From assembly GCA_964558505.1 (NCBI GenBank), contig CAZLEI010000014.1, positions 1 to 34,736 on the forward strand: a stretch of 34,736 nucleotides of DNA, written 5' to 3'. The position numbers were made by a program, and so were the translations under genes. This stretch comes from CAYMPW01 sp964558505. Its GTDB lineage: Archaea > Thermoplasmatota > Thermoplasmata > Methanomassiliicoccales > Methanomethylophilaceae. This document shows positions 24,835-31,748 of this stretch, piece after piece. Under the pieces are notes generated by a model. That model had not been told where the DNA came from. It saw nothing but the letters and a program-made list of their open reading frames with translations, and searched no databases. The first letter of the stretch is position 1, and each line of letters opens with the position of its first letter.

Positions 24835-24917
24835 CAAAACAAATCAAGCGAAAGAATAGCAAGGAAATTCCCAAGTGAATTTCCCGCAATTCCTTTGGCA
24901 GCTTACCATGCACTAAA

Positions 24918-24933
24918 CGTAGCATCGAACGTC
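24918..24933 (+). other. 3' strand of the pre-16S processing stem
   Basis: A perfect 16-base complement of 23198-23213. It shows that the primary transcript extends at least to 24933, only about 50 bases before the nitroreductase ATG. Confidence 0.85.
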
Positions 24934-24983
24934 AACTATTCCATTTCAGTTTTTTCAAATATCATCAGTGCGTATCGTCATTC

Positions 24984-25559
24984 ATGACGGTCAATTCTGT
25001 GCTCGATACGATTTACAATCGTAAGTCCGTACGTTCATTCAACGAGGATTCCATTCCGGATGCCGAGATTGAAGAGTTGATCCGGGCTGGCTTCCATGCT
25101 GCCAACGGCATGAATGCCCAAGCCCTGAGATTCTCCGTTGTATCCGACAGATCCAAACTCCGTGAATACTTAGATCGTGCAAAACCCTTGTTCTTGAAGA
25201 ATCTGAGGGAAGCCGGCATGTCCAACGATAAGATCGAGAGGATGCTCGGGGGCGAACTGTGCATATTCTCCAATGCCCCTGTAGTGATCTTCATATTCGC
25301 CGACATGTCCTCTGCAGCTACTCCTGTGGAGGATGCATCTCTCGCAGCAGGGAATATCATGCTCGCGGCAAGATCCATGGGCCTTGGCACTTGTTGGATT
25401 GGCTTTGCATCACCATTGGATGCGGACCTGAAGTTCAGAGAAGATAACAATGTCCCAGATACCTGCCGTTTGTTGGCATCGGTGACCGTCGGCCATCCAA
25501 CTGCAGATAGGGATCCAACACCACGCATCGAACCGCCAGTGCTAGCATGGTTACGTTGA
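24984..25559 (+). CDS. Nitroreductase family protein
   Basis: A 191-residue FMN-dependent oxidoreductase of the nitroreductase fold. The N-terminal FMN-phosphate motif is IYNRKSVRSF (residues 10-19). ANGMNAQALRFSVV and the later ASLAAGNIMLAARSMGLGTCWIGF are the other conserved FMN-binding segments. The C-terminus SVTVGHPT is usual. The physiological substrate cannot be told. The ATG lies 178 bases after 16S; a weak TATA-like CAAATATCA about 27 bases upstream suggests its own leaderless transcript, but read-through from the rRNA is possible. Confidence 0.92.
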   Translation: MTVNSVLDTIYNRKSVRSFNEDSIPDAEIEELIRAGFHAANGMNAQALRFSVVSDRSKLREYLDRAKPLFLKNLREAGMSNDKIERMLGGELCIFSNAPVVIFIFADMSSAATPVEDASLAAGNIMLAARSMGLGTCWIGFASPLDADLKFREDNNVPDTCRLLASVTVGHPTADRDPTPRIEPPVLAWLR

Positions 25560-25571
25560 AATTAATGCGGA

Positions 25572-25647
25572 TGGTAGTCCTGCCCGGATTCGAACCGGAG
25601 TCGCTGGCTCCAAAGGCCGGCATGATTGACCGCTACACTACAGGACT
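25572..25647 (-). tRNA. tRNA-Gln(UUG)
   Basis: A 76-base tRNA including an encoded CCA end (25572-25574). The acceptor AGTCCTG pairs with CAGGACT and the discriminator is A. The T arm is TCCGG-TTCGAAT-CCGGG. The anticodon loop CTTTGGA gives TTG, reading CAA/CAG glutamine. The anticodon stem CCGGC/GCCAG has one mismatch, C28 opposite A42. It lies 23 bases beyond the methylthiotransferase stop on the same strand. Confidence 0.94.
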
Positions 25648-25670
25648 CTGTCCGCATCATATTTGTCCAA

Positions 25671-26903
25671 TTATTTAACATTCCCGTGCAGGTATGTCGA
25701 TTCGTGGTCGGTCACTTCTACATTCAGGAACGTACCTATCGTATAATCGCCGTCTATCGCGACCGGGCGGTAGTTGGAGGTGCGCGTTATGACCGTTCCA
25801 GGTTTGCCGATCTCTGTGACAAGCACCCTGTATGATTTTCCGACCATGGCGGAGTTGACATCGTACTCGGTGAGGTTCTTCAATTCCGTCAGCTCCCTGG
25901 ACCTCTCCTTGGCAACGTTGCCCTGTACTTCGGCCATACCAGAAGCTTCCGTACCGGGCCTGGCGGAGAAACGCGTTATGTTCAATGTGTCCGCACGAAG
26001 TGTTCTCACGAGCGCCATGGTCTTATCGTGGTCCTTATCTGTCTCGCCGGGGAATCCCGTGATGATGTCCGTGGCTATGCTGGCGTCCGGATATCTGTCA
26101 CGGATGCGGTTTATCAGGCCCATGAACCTGTCGGCCGTGTAGTGGCGCTTCATCTTATCCAGCACCGCATCGCTGCCGCTTTGCACGGGGATGTGGAAGA
26201 ACCTGTAGATGCGCGGATCCTCCATAGCATCCAACACATCGTCCAATACGGGATCCAGGCTGTTCGGGTTGGTCATCCCGACCCTTATCCTCCAGTCCCC
26301 GTCGAATTCCAGCATCTTCTTCAGGAGCACGCCCAGGGATGTTCCGGTATCGCGTCCGTAGCATGCGGAGTCCTGTGCTGTGACGAGGATCTCCTTGGTG
26401 CCCGATTGTATCATGTTGCTGAACTGTTCCAGTATCTCCTCTTCCGGACAGCTGAGGAGCTGACCTCTGGCGAAGCGCGTGATGCAATAACTGCAATTGC
26501 CCAAGCACCCCTGCGCTATGGGCAGTATGGCACTCGGACCGTAAACCGGATCGTACACGGGTTCGGAGCAGCCGTAGGATCCGCTGACGATGTCTTTGAA
26601 AGAAGGGTACATGTCAGGCGGAACTATGACGGCATCCGGGAGCCTGATCGCGATGCGCGGCTGCTGTACCTTGGCCATGCAACCGGTGACGACGACCTTC
26701 TTGCCGGCCTTCCTGAGCTCCGACATCCTGCGGAGCATCTTCTTCTCGGTAGTATCGATGACGGTGCATGTGTTGAGTATGACGATATCGGCTTCTTCGA
26801 CGTCATCGACGGGGGTATGGCCGAGCTCGCACATCCTGCGTGCGAGCTGGTCGCCCTCACCGTAGTTCATCGTGCATCCGTATGATTCCAGGAAGAATCT
26901 CAT
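25671..26903 (-). CDS. tRNA methylthiotransferase, MtaB/CDKAL1 type (ms2t6A synthesis)
   Basis: A 410-residue radical SAM enzyme expected to add a methylthio group to t6A37 of tRNAs. The N-terminal UPF0004 domain carries C10, C46 and C75, ligands of the second iron-sulfur cluster. The radical SAM motif is C133-x3-C137-x2-C140 (CLGNCSYC). The C-terminal TRAM domain spans about 345-405. The archaeal/eukaryotic e-MtaB group is favoured by overall pattern. It fits functionally with pcc1 (KEOPS, makes t6A) elsewhere in the window. It starts 9 bases after the aIF2 beta stop and is probably co-transcribed with it. Confidence 0.93.
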   Translation of the reverse strand: MRFFLESYGCTMNYGEGDQLARRMCELGHTPVDDVEEADIVILNTCTVIDTTEKKMLRRMSELRKAGKKVVVTGCMAKVQQPRIAIRLPDAVIVPPDMYPSFKDIVSGSYGCSEPVYDPVYGPSAILPIAQGCLGNCSYCITRFARGQLLSCPEEEILEQFSNMIQSGTKEILVTAQDSACYGRDTGTSLGVLLKKMLEFDGDWRIRVGMTNPNSLDPVLDDVLDAMEDPRIYRFFHIPVQSGSDAVLDKMKRHYTADRFMGLINRIRDRYPDASIATDIITGFPGETDKDHDKTMALVRTLRADTLNITRFSARPGTEASGMAEVQGNVAKERSRELTELKNLTEYDVNSAMVGKSYRVLVTEIGKPGTVITRTSNYRPVAIDGDYTIGTFLNVEVTDHESTYLHGNVK

Positions 26904-26912
26904 GGAACCGCC

Positions 26913-27545
26913 TTAGCGGGTCGTCGGCTCTTTCGTCGTAACGGCGAAAGCTGTCTTCGCAGAGATCTTGGTGATCTTCACGTGGACGGTCGCCCCTTTA
27001 ACGGTTCCAGGGCAGATGACCAGGTAGTCGTAGAACTTGCCTGTGCCGTCTCCTTTCTTCCCGACATCGGTTATGACGATCTCGATGATGTCCCCTTCCC
27101 TGAGTATGTTGGGCGCATCGGCTTTGATGGCCTTCCTCACGGTTATGGACCGACGGGCTCCGCATGCTTCGCATTCGAGTATGAGCGTCCTGTCCTCCTT
27201 GATGATCTTGGTGTCAGGGAGTCCGCACTCGGTGCATATGACATACGTTTCGGTGTACATCTGGATCTTATCGTTGATCGTGGCGGGGTTTATCTTGGCT
27301 TTGAAGACTACACGGCGTCCCTCGATGTTACCTGGCGTACCCAGTTCCTTCAAAAGGAACTGGAGGAGGTGCTGCGGATCGCGCCTGAGTTTGTCCGTGA
27401 CGTCGATGAAGTTCCTGAAGACAGTGGTCTTCCCTTCCTGGAGGACGTCGAGTTCGGGGAGGACGAACCTCTCGTGGTTCTCTATCGTCTCCGGGAGCAC
27501 GCTTTTAGCCCTGTCCAATAATGCAAAATAATCTTCATCTGCCAT
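26913..27545 (-). CDS. Translation initiation factor aIF2 beta subunit with C-terminal TRAM domain
   Basis: A 210-residue subunit of the heterotrimeric factor that brings initiator tRNA to the ribosome. The alpha/beta core is followed by the zinc ribbon C104, C107, C125 and C128 (CTECGLPDTK ... CEACGARR). Residues about 150-205 form an added TRAM RNA-binding domain (GKGDGTGKFYDYLVICPGT), a fusion known from other euryarchaea. The first gene of a two-gene unit, its TATA box lies at the end of pyrG. Confidence 0.95.
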   Translation of the reverse strand: MADEDYFALLDRAKSVLPETIENHERFVLPELDVLQEGKTTVFRNFIDVTDKLRRDPQHLLQFLLKELGTPGNIEGRRVVFKAKINPATINDKIQMYTETYVICTECGLPDTKIIKEDRTLILECEACGARRSITVRKAIKADAPNILREGDIIEIVITDVGKKGDGTGKFYDYLVICPGTVKGATVHVKITKISAKTAFAVTTKEPTTR

Positions 27546-27574
27546 TTGTATCGCCGTTGTTGCATCCGCCTATC

Positions 27575-27584
27575 CTTTATAAAC
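27575..27584 (-). promoter_or_regulatory. TATA box of aIF2 beta
   Basis: GTTTATAAAG on the minus strand, centred about 33 bases before the ATG at 27545, is a near-consensus TATA box. It gives a leader of only a few bases and overlaps the stop codon of pyrG. Confidence 0.5.
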
Positions 27585-29211
27585 GTTTGTCGTTCGCGCG
27601 CCCATCCTCACGCGCGTGTAATAGAGCGGCCGCCACCAGCCCGACATGCAGTGGCGATGGCTTTTCAGGTCTGGATTTGAACTCCGGATGGAATTGCGAG
27701 GCTACGAAATACGGATGCCCCCGAAGCTCCCCGACCTCCATCCTGCGTCCGGAATCGGAACGGCCCGTAAACTCCCATCCCGCAGACTTGAGCGCCTCTA
27801 TGTAATCTGGGTTGACCTCGTACCTGTGCCTGTGCCTTTCGAAGATCCTTTCGGATCCGTAAAGTCCTGCGGCCTTCGATCCGGCGGCGAGATCCACGCC
27901 TATCGATCCGAGGCGCATGGTGGCACCCATATCGTGCACCCCTGTCTGCTCTCCCATCATGCATACGACGGGACATTCGGCGTCTTTGTCGAACTCGGTG
28001 CTGTTGGCATCGAGGCACAGAACATGCCTGGCTATCTCTATCGTGGCTATCTGGAACCCCAAGCATACGCCCAGGAACGGTACATCGTTCTCTCTGGCAT
28101 ATTGTGCGGCCAAGATCTTCCCCTCCACGCCCCTGGTGCCGAATCCGCCCGGGACGATAACGCCGTCCACGTCGCCCAGTAGTGCTTCGGGGGATCCGGT
28201 GATGAATTCGTCGCTGTCTATGAATTTGATACGGACCCTGCAGTCGAGGCTCGCACCTGCATGTGTGAACGCCTCTATCTGACTGGCATAGGAGTCCTTG
28301 AGTGACGTGTACTTGCCCACAAGCGCGATCCGTACCTCATGTTCCGGGTTCACGACCTTCTCGACGAAACTGTTCCACCCCTTCATATCGGGCTCAGACG
28401 CGAAGGGCTGGAGGCGCATCCTCTCGATTATGAAATCCGTCAGTCCCTGGCGGTCGAGTATACCTGGCACCTCGTAGATGGATTCTGCCGTGGGAGAGGA
28501 TATGACCGCTTCTTCCGGCACATCGCATGCCGTGGCTATCTTGTGCTTGATGTCTTTCTCGACGTAATCCGTGCAACGTCCGATTATGACATCAGGCCTG
28601 ATGCCCAGTCCCATGAGCTCCATGACGGAGTGCTGGGTGGGCTTGGTCTTCTGCTCTCCCACGGCGCCGAGGACGGGTATCAGCGTGGTGTGGACGAACA
28701 TGCAGTTCTCCTCCCGGCCGACCTCTCTGCCGAGTTGCCTGGCGGCCTCCAAGAACGGCATGGACTCTATGTCTCCGACGGTACCGCCGAGTTCCACGAT
28801 GACCACGTCCGCACCTGTGGACCTGGCAACCGATGCGATCCGATACTTTATCTCGTTGGTGACATGCGGCACGATCTGCACGGTCTTTCCCAGGTAATCG
28901 CCGTGCCTCTCCTTCTCGATGACGGAGCTGTAGACCTTCCCCGTCGTGATGTTGTGGTCGTGTCCCAGGTGGAGGTCCATGAACCTCTCGTAGTTCCCGA
29001 GGTCCAGGTCCACCTCTCCGCCGTCATCGAGAACGTAGACCTCGCCGTGCTCGAAAGGGTTCATGGTCCCGGCATCGATGTTGAGGTACGGGTCTATCTT
29101 TATCGCGGACACGCTGAGGCCCCTCAATATCAGCAGGCGTCCGATGGATGATGCCGTGATCCCCTTTCCCAGCCCCGATAGGACTCCGCCGGTGACGAAA
29201 ATGATCTTCAT
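27577..29211 (-). CDS. pyrG: CTP synthase
   Basis: A 544-residue enzyme that aminates UTP to CTP with glutamine. The synthase domain starts MKIIFVTGGVLSGLGKGITA with its P-loop and continues with KIDPYLNIDAGTMNPFEHGEV. The class I glutaminase domain has nucleophile C383 in GVCLGFQ and the His-Glu pair in FHPEF near the C-terminus. ATG 29211 is chosen over the in-frame TTG at 29220 because it begins exactly at the family start. A TATA-like GATTTATGTATATG lies about 30-43 bases upstream. Confidence 0.97.
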   Translation of the reverse strand: MKIIFVTGGVLSGLGKGITASSIGRLLILRGLSVSAIKIDPYLNIDAGTMNPFEHGEVYVLDDGGEVDLDLGNYERFMDLHLGHDHNITTGKVYSSVIEKERHGDYLGKTVQIVPHVTNEIKYRIASVARSTGADVVIVELGGTVGDIESMPFLEAARQLGREVGREENCMFVHTTLIPVLGAVGEQKTKPTQHSVMELMGLGIRPDVIIGRCTDYVEKDIKHKIATACDVPEEAVISSPTAESIYEVPGILDRQGLTDFIIERMRLQPFASEPDMKGWNSFVEKVVNPEHEVRIALVGKYTSLKDSYASQIEAFTHAGASLDCRVRIKFIDSDEFITGSPEALLGDVDGVIVPGGFGTRGVEGKILAAQYARENDVPFLGVCLGFQIATIEIARHVLCLDANSTEFDKDAECPVVCMMGEQTGVHDMGATMRLGSIGVDLAAGSKAAGLYGSERIFERHRHRYEVNPDYIEALKSAGWEFTGRSDSGRRMEVGELRGHPYFVASQFHPEFKSRPEKPSPLHVGLVAAALLHAREDGRANDKRL

Positions 29212-29242
29212 TTGAATCAACGGGATTAGCTATTTGTCGCAC

Positions 29243-29254
29243 ATATACATAAAT
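29243..29254 (-). promoter_or_regulatory. Probable TATA region of pyrG
   Basis: The minus-strand sequence ATTTATGTATAT lies about 32-43 bases before the pyrG ATG and is the best TATA candidate there. Confidence 0.35.
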
Positions 29255-29353
29255 CTGTTGGACGAATGAACATAAAATATGAGAAATCACAAATTTACGC
29301 AGTCAAAAATCGTATTAATATAGCTATGATATTTCGGATGCCGGCGGGGACAG

Positions 29354-29361
29354 GTTTTAAT
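29354..29361 (+). promoter_or_regulatory. TATA box of the aminotransferase
   Basis: GGTTTTAAT ends about 23 bases before the ATG at 29384, so the mRNA is probably leaderless. No ribosome-binding site is seen before the ATG. Confidence 0.45.
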
Positions 29362-29383
29362 CGAAGATGTCGTTCAAGCGTCC

Positions 29384-30559
29384 ATGCGGCCCGGATTCTC
29401 CCGTCGTGCGGACGATGTGATGCAATCGTACATCATGCAGCTGGTGGCAGTGGCCAATCGGCCGGGCATGATATCGTTCGCCACAGGTCTTCCCGATAAC
29501 AGGCTGTTCGACCTGGAGGGCCTGAAGCGTGCAGCGGACGACGTCCTATCGGGCGGGCATTCCGCCGATGCACTGCAGTACGGACTCACCGACGGCCTCC
29601 CCTCATTGAGGGAGAAGATCGCGGCCAGGTGCAAGAGGGAGCTGGGTGTCGACGCCACGGCAGACGATGTGTTCATCACGAACGGATCGCAGGAATGCTT
29701 CGATCACCTGGGGAAGCTGTTCCTGGACGTCGGCGACAGGATGATCGTGGAGAATCCAGGATACCTCGGGGCGCTGCAGTCGTTCTCGGTCTATGCGCCG
29801 GAGTTCGTAGGCGTGGACATGGACGAGACCGGCCCCGACGCCTCGCAGTTCGAGGCCGCCATGGCGACGAAGCCGAAGATGTTCTACTCGATACCCTGCT
29901 TCCAGAACCCGTCCGGGATGAGTTATTCGGAAGATGCCCGGAAGATGGTCGCCGAGTCCATTGCGGGATCCGGCTGCCTCCTCATAGAGGATGATGCATA
30001 CGGCGAGCTCGGATACAGCGGGAGGCCGGGAAGATCGATGAAATCCATCGCTCCCGAGGACACGGTGCTCACGGGGTCGTTCTCCAAGGTGATATCCCCC
30101 GGCATGAGGGTCGGGTGGATGGTGGTCCCCGAGTGGATGAGGGATGCCGTCAGGACATCGGTGGAAGCAGGTGCGCTGCTCCCCGGGCAGTTCTGCCAGA
30201 GCATCATCGACCGTTTCCTGGACACTGTGGATTACGATGCATACCTCGACGGCCTCCGTGCGGAGTACAGGCGCAAGAAGGATGTCTTCCTGGACCTGAT
30301 GGAGGACGAGTTGCCGGATACGATGAGATGGAACGACCCGGCAGGAGGGATGTTTGTATGGCTCCGGTCCCCGGACGGCACCGATGCCACCCGTGTGTAC
30401 GAGGAGGCCCTCAGGCGCAACCTCGTGGTGATGCCCGGGAAGCCATTTCACAGGAGGGGCGGGGACAACACCATCAGGCTCAACTTCGCCACCCCTGACG
30501 ACGAGGCCATGAAAACAGGCATGGCCATACTGGGGAAGGCGTGCAGGGAAGCGCTATAA
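29384..30559 (+). CDS. PLP-dependent aminotransferase, class I/II (LysN/ARO8-like)
   Basis: A 391-residue fold-type I aminotransferase. PLP contacts are N175 in FQNPSG, D204 and Y206 in EDDAYGEL, and the Schiff-base lysine K235 in TGSFSKVISPGMRVGW; the substrate-carboxylate arginine lies in the C-terminal IRLNFATP. The subgroup resembles 2-aminoadipate/aromatic aminotransferases (LysN/ARO8), but the amino acid used cannot be fixed from sequence. It stands alone, divergent from pyrG and followed by the rps12 promoter region. Confidence 0.92.
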   Translation: MRPGFSRRADDVMQSYIMQLVAVANRPGMISFATGLPDNRLFDLEGLKRAADDVLSGGHSADALQYGLTDGLPSLREKIAARCKRELGVDATADDVFITNGSQECFDHLGKLFLDVGDRMIVENPGYLGALQSFSVYAPEFVGVDMDETGPDASQFEAAMATKPKMFYSIPCFQNPSGMSYSEDARKMVAESIAGSGCLLIEDDAYGELGYSGRPGRSMKSIAPEDTVLTGSFSKVISPGMRVGWMVVPEWMRDAVRTSVEAGALLPGQFCQSIIDRFLDTVDYDAYLDGLRAEYRRKKDVFLDLMEDELPDTMRWNDPAGGMFVWLRSPDGTDATRVYEEALRRNLVVMPGKPFHRRGGDNTIRLNFATPDDEAMKTGMAILGKACREAL

Positions 30560-30580
30560 AGAAGTTTTTCAAGATTCCTG

Positions 30581-30604
30581 AATATCTTGCAAGATATTAA
30601 ATAC
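30581..30604 (+). promoter_or_regulatory. Palindrome overlapping the distal rps12 TATA box
   Basis: AATATCTTGCAAGATATT (30581-30598) is a perfect 18-base palindrome. Its right end overlaps the TATA-like ATATTAAATACG (30593-30604). A further CAAGAT half-site lies at 30570-30575. A regulator dimer bound here would block TBP/TFB. An alternative role is as an mRNA 3' hairpin for the aminotransferase, which ends 22 bases upstream. Confidence 0.5.
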
Positions 30605-30640
30605 GACGTTAGGCTAGCCATCTCAAGCTATCGAGTATGG

Positions 30641-30661
30641 AAAGCTATCAAGCTTTAAATA
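30641..30661 (+). promoter_or_regulatory. Proximal promoter of the rps12-rps7-fusA operon
   Basis: CTTTAAATA (30653-30661) is a TATA box about 45 bases before the rps12 start, giving a leader of roughly 20-25 bases with GAGGTG. The inverted repeat AAAGCT-ATCA-AGCTTT (30641-30656) overlaps its left end. AAGCTATC is also repeated at 30625 and 30642. Confidence 0.55.
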
Positions 30662-30705
30662 CCATAATCATAATCGCAAAAAATAGTTCACAATGAGGTG
30701 AAACA

Positions 30706-31134
30706 TTGGGTAGAGGTCTTTACACCGCAAGGAAAATGAGAGAGGACAGGCAGAAGTTCCGCTGGTTGGACAGGGGATACAAGAAAAGGGTGCTCAAGCT
30801 GAGGGAGAAATCCGATCCGCTCGAGGGATCCTCCCAGGCACGCGGAATCGTGCTCGAGAAGGTCGGTATCGAGGCAAAGCAGCCCAACTCCGCAATCAGG
30901 AAATGCGTCAAGATCCAGCTGATCAAGAACGGCCGTCAGATCACAGCATTCGCGGTAGGAGACGGTGCCATCAACTTCATCGATGAGCACGACGAGGTAC
31001 TCGTCGAGGGTATCGGCGGTAGGATGGGAAGGTCCTACGGAGATATCCCCGGGGTACGTTACAAGGTCATCAAGGTCAACAACGTCTCTCTGAACGAAAT
31101 GGTCAGGGGCAGGACCGACAAGCCCGTAAGGTGA
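30706..31134 (+). CDS. rps12: Small ribosomal subunit protein uS12
   Basis: A 142-residue decoding-centre ribosomal protein. KQPNSAIRKCVKIQL is the conserved decoding loop, and GRSYGDIPGVRYKV is the second signature. The N-terminus GRGLYTARKMREDRQKFRW is of archaeal type. The start codon is TTG at 30706 with GAGGTG about seven bases upstream. It is the first gene of the rps12-rps7-fusA operon. Confidence 0.97.
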   Translation: MGRGLYTARKMREDRQKFRWLDRGYKKRVLKLREKSDPLEGSSQARGIVLEKVGIEAKQPNSAIRKCVKIQLIKNGRQITAFAVGDGAINFIDEHDEVLVEGIGGRMGRSYGDIPGVRYKVIKVNNVSLNEMVRGRTDKPVR

Positions 31135-31139
31135 TTATC

Positions 31140-31724
31140 ATGACTGATGAAATTATTGCTATAACACCCCTCATATTCGGGAAGTACGACTCGTCCGAGG
31201 TAACCGTCAACGACGGCGGTCTGGCAAAATACATAGACCTCACCCCAACAAATGTGCCTCACTCGGGCGGCAAGCATGCGAACAGGTGGTTCGGAAAGTC
31301 CAAACTGAGCATCGTCGAGAGGCTCATCAACAACATCATGAGGACCGAGAAATACACCGGTAAGAAACTAAAAGCCTACAAAGCGGTGTCTCAGGCTTTC
31401 GACATCGTCGCAGCAAGGACCAAGAAGAACCCCGTGCAGGTCCTCACGGACGCACTCGAGAATGCGGCACCCCGCGAAGAGGTCACCAGGCTCCAGTTCG
31501 GAGGAATCTCCGTCCCCAAGGCAGTGGATGTCTCCCCTCAGAGGAGGCTCGACATCGCACTCCGCAATCTCAGCTCGGGCGTGGTCTCGGCTTCAAGCAA
31601 GAACAAGAAACCCATCTACGAGTGCCTCGCAGATGAGCTCATCCTTGCGGCAAAAGGCGACATGACCTCGTACTCTGTCGCTAAGAAAGAGGAAATCGAG
31701 AGGGTCGCCCAGTCGGCGCGCTGA
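31140..31724 (+). CDS. rps7: Small ribosomal subunit protein uS7
   Basis: A 194-residue archaeal-type S7 that nucleates assembly of the 30S head. Typical segments are VPHSGGKHANRWFGKSKLSIVERL, given here in part as HANRWFGKSKL, then NPVQVLTDALENAAPREE and DVSPQRRLDIALRNL. ATG 31140 has AAGGTGATTA upstream, overlapping the rps12 stop; it starts five bases after that stop. Confidence 0.97.
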   Translation: MTDEIIAITPLIFGKYDSSEVTVNDGGLAKYIDLTPTNVPHSGGKHANRWFGKSKLSIVERLINNIMRTEKYTGKKLKAYKAVSQAFDIVAARTKKNPVQVLTDALENAAPREEVTRLQFGGISVPKAVDVSPQRRLDIALRNLSSGVVSASSKNKKPIYECLADELILAAKGDMTSYSVAKKEEIERVAQSAR

Positions 31725-31748
31725 TCATAAACATGGAGTGTGACGACA

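Noticed and set aside
24807..25647. A 23S or 5S rRNA gene after 16S
   Set aside because: The sequence after the 16S trailer is a nitroreductase gene and tRNA-Gln; no 23S or 5S sequence is present.
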